A stretch of 35,661 bases of DNA from Novosphingobium sp. 17-62-19. Lineage in GTDB: Bacteria; Pseudomonadota; Alphaproteobacteria; Sphingomonadales; Sphingomonadaceae. Shown here one piece after another: positions 34,352 through 35,661 of the stretch (within the stretch, counting starts at the first letter, position 1; every line of letters starts with the position of its first letter). Made by a program: the position numbers and the translations under genes. The notes beneath the pieces are model-generated. The model was not told the origin of the DNA and made no database searches. It was given only the letters and a program-made list of their open reading frames with translations. Where the stretch lies: positions 1 to 35,661 of the forward strand of contig NZ_NCII01000043.1 of NCBI RefSeq assembly GCF_002256775.1. The letters are read 5' to 3'.

Positions 34352-34635
34352 CAGTTTGCGATTGGTATGTGGAAACGCACTATCGCATGGTGCATTTTTC
34401 GGTTAAGGGCCGCGTCCCATCGGAAGATGCTGTCTCTTGCGCGCCTGCCTGTCAGTGCTGCGCAGGGCACAGGGTGCGGACAAGGAGCGCGGAAAACACG
34501 ATCGGTATCGCCGGTCTATCTCGCGTTTCCTCATGACCAACTGAGGAATCGGCTTGCATTCGATGGCATTTCGGTATTTTGAGGCAGTTTGATTACAGAC
34601 GCTCTGATGCGCCTGTCTGATAGGGATCGTTATTC
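34352..34635 (+). other. Leader region before the inositol-phosphate synthase gene
   Basis: These 284 bases have no credible gene; a 71-codon frame at 34367-34582 looks spurious (Arg/Ser-rich, no family features). A weak promoter candidate is ttgcat at 34554-34559 and tatttt at 34575-34580, with a short 15-base spacer. I saw no riboswitch or terminator I could support. It is the longest gap between genes in the window and suggests that the synthase gene has its own control. Confidence 0.35.
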
Positions 34636-35661
34636 ATGAAGCCAATCAAGGTCGCCGTGATCGGCGTGGGCAACTGCGCTAGCTCGCTGGTGCAAGGTGT
34701 AGCCTACTATCGCAACAACAATTCGTCGCAAGGGCTCATCCACGACCGTATTGGCGGGTATGGCGCCGGTGACGTCGATTTCGTGCTCGGCGTAGATGTC
34801 GATGCACGCAAGGTCGGCAAGGACATTGCCGAAGCCATCTTCGCAGCTCCGAACAACACCACCGTGTTCCAGGCCAATGTGCCTATGACCGGTGCGAAGG
34901 TCATAATGGGCCGCGTGTCGGACGGTGTTGCCGCGCACATGACCACGGTCGGCGAAAAGGGCTTTATCGTTGCTGACGAAGCCGAAGCCACCCAAGAGAG
35001 CATCGTCAAGGCCCTGAAGGAAACCGGCGCCGAAGTGCTGCTCAACTTCCTCCCCGTCGGGTCGCAGGAAGCCACCGAATTCTACATGGAATGTGCGCTT
35101 GAAGCCGGCGTTGCCGTCGTCAACTGTATGCCGGTGTTCATCGCTTCGACCCCGGAATGGGAAGCGAAGTTCCGCGACAAGCGTATCCCGATCGTGGGTG
35201 ATGACATCAAGGCACAGGTTGGCGCCACGATCGTCCACCGCGTTCTTTCCAGCCTGTTTGCGGCACGCGGCGTCAATGTCGAGCGCACGTACCAGCTCAA
35301 CACCGGCGGCAACACCGATTTCATGAACATGCTCGACCGTCAGCGTCTGGGCAGCAAAAAGGAATCGAAGACCGAAGCAGTGCAGGCCATGCTGGCCACG
35401 CGCCTGGCGGACGAGAACATCCACGTTGGCCCTTCGGACTATGTTCCTTGGCAGAAGGACAACAAGCTGTGCTTCATCCGCATGGAAGGCCAGCAGTGGG
35501 GCAACGTTCCCATGAACCTCGAACTGCGCCTCTCGGTTGAAGACAGCCCGAACTCGGCGGCGTGCGTGATGGACGCGATCCGTTGCTGCAAGGTTGCGCT
35601 TGATCGTGGTGAAGGTGGTGCGCTGATCGGCCCGTCGGCCTACTTCTGCAAGCACCCGCCG
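34636..35661 (+). CDS. ino1: myo-Inositol-3-phosphate synthase, partial at the window end
   Basis: The frame opens at ATG 34636, with an agggat ribosome binding site, and runs open to the last base (342 residues so far). It therefore lacks a stop and continues outside the window. The enzyme turns glucose-6-phosphate into inositol phosphate with NAD. It shows the NAD-binding start KVAVIGVGNCASSLVQGV, then GDVDFVLGVDVDARKVGK, EVLLNFLPVGSQEATEFYME, VNCMPVFIASTPEW, the catalytic KRIPIVGDDIKAQVGATIVHR, LNTGGNTDFMNM and SYVPWQKDNK-like segments. The size and motifs fit the shorter archaeal and actinobacterial type rather than the long eukaryotic form. It follows the transferase/nucleotidyltransferase/phosphatase genes on the same strand. 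Confidence 0.94.
   Translation, partial: MKPIKVAVIGVGNCASSLVQGVAYYRNNNSSQGLIHDRIGGYGAGDVDFVLGVDVDARKVGKDIAEAIFAAPNNTTVFQANVPMTGAKVIMGRVSDGVAAHMTTVGEKGFIVADEAEATQESIVKALKETGAEVLLNFLPVGSQEATEFYMECALEAGVAVVNCMPVFIASTPEWEAKFRDKRIPIVGDDIKAQVGATIVHRVLSSLFAARGVNVERTYQLNTGGNTDFMNMLDRQRLGSKKESKTEAVQAMLATRLADENIHVGPSDYVPWQKDNKLCFIRMEGQQWGNVPMNLELRLSVEDSPNSAACVMDAIRCCKVALDRGEGGALIGPSAYFCKHPP

Noticed and set aside
34367-34582. 71-codon frame before the inositol-phosphate synthase gene
   Set aside because: No ribosome binding site and no recognisable features; composition is that of translated non-coding sequence.
34630-35655. 341-codon minus-strand frame opposite the inositol-phosphate synthase
   Set aside because: The plus strand encodes a clear synthase with NAD-binding and catalytic motifs; the minus frame has none.

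Overview
The window is about 35.7 kb of GC-rich chromosomal DNA, densely packed with housekeeping genes on both strands. It looks like an alphaproteobacterium of the order Sphingomonadales, perhaps Novosphingobium. The grounds are the cpoB-tilS-ftsH gene order, an RcdA-type DUF1465 protein, paired DUF465 proteins, and interspersed hairpin repeats with a tcgacaggctcaggatgag core. The placement is inference from gene content, not a database match. There is no rRNA, tRNA, CRISPR array, transposase, phage gene or conjugation gene.

Layout. 1-1064: 3' part of clpA, broken by an out-of-frame deletion. 1331-3948: nuclease/ATP-dependent ligase repair pair, with a one-base frameshift at the ligase C-terminus. 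4097-5575: small membrane protein, group II truncated haemoglobin and DUF1275 membrane protein, with two hairpin repeats. 5556-9001 (minus): DUF167, gamma-carbonic anhydrase-like protein, hemB and an M23 envelope peptidase. 9099-14222 (minus): ftsH, tilS (frameshifted at its start), cpoB and a RodZ-like protein. 14353-17017 (minus): ptsP and a DUF465 protein. 17272-18069: a second DUF465 protein and an RcdA-like protein. 18099-22282: glpD, a metallo-beta-lactamase-fold hydrolase, DUF4230 and nadA. 22285-27130: EamA transporter, Old Yellow Enzyme, CoA-ester lyase, small lipoprotein, lipB and a membrane protein. 27150-30683: PmtA-like methyltransferase, MFS transporter and Wzx-like flippase.

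The most interesting region is 30676-35661. Two CDP-alcohol phosphatidyltransferase-family enzymes are transcribed divergently. The plus-strand one is followed by a soluble nucleotidyltransferase, an overlapping HAD phosphatase and a myo-inositol-3-phosphate synthase that runs off the window. This set has the parts needed to make inositol phosphate, activate it as CDP-inositol, transfer it to an acceptor and dephosphorylate the product. It resembles the logic of di-myo-inositol-phosphate synthesis in hyperthermophiles, but here in an apparent mesophilic sphingomonad. The plus-strand transferase also carries an N-terminal region that looks like a decayed nucleotidyltransferase. The product and acceptor are unknown, and an inositol phospholipid or inositol sphingolipid is equally possible.

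Three genes (clpA, the ligase and tilS) are each broken by a small indel while everything around them is intact. Sequence or assembly error is therefore as likely as real gene decay, and these calls should be treated with caution.
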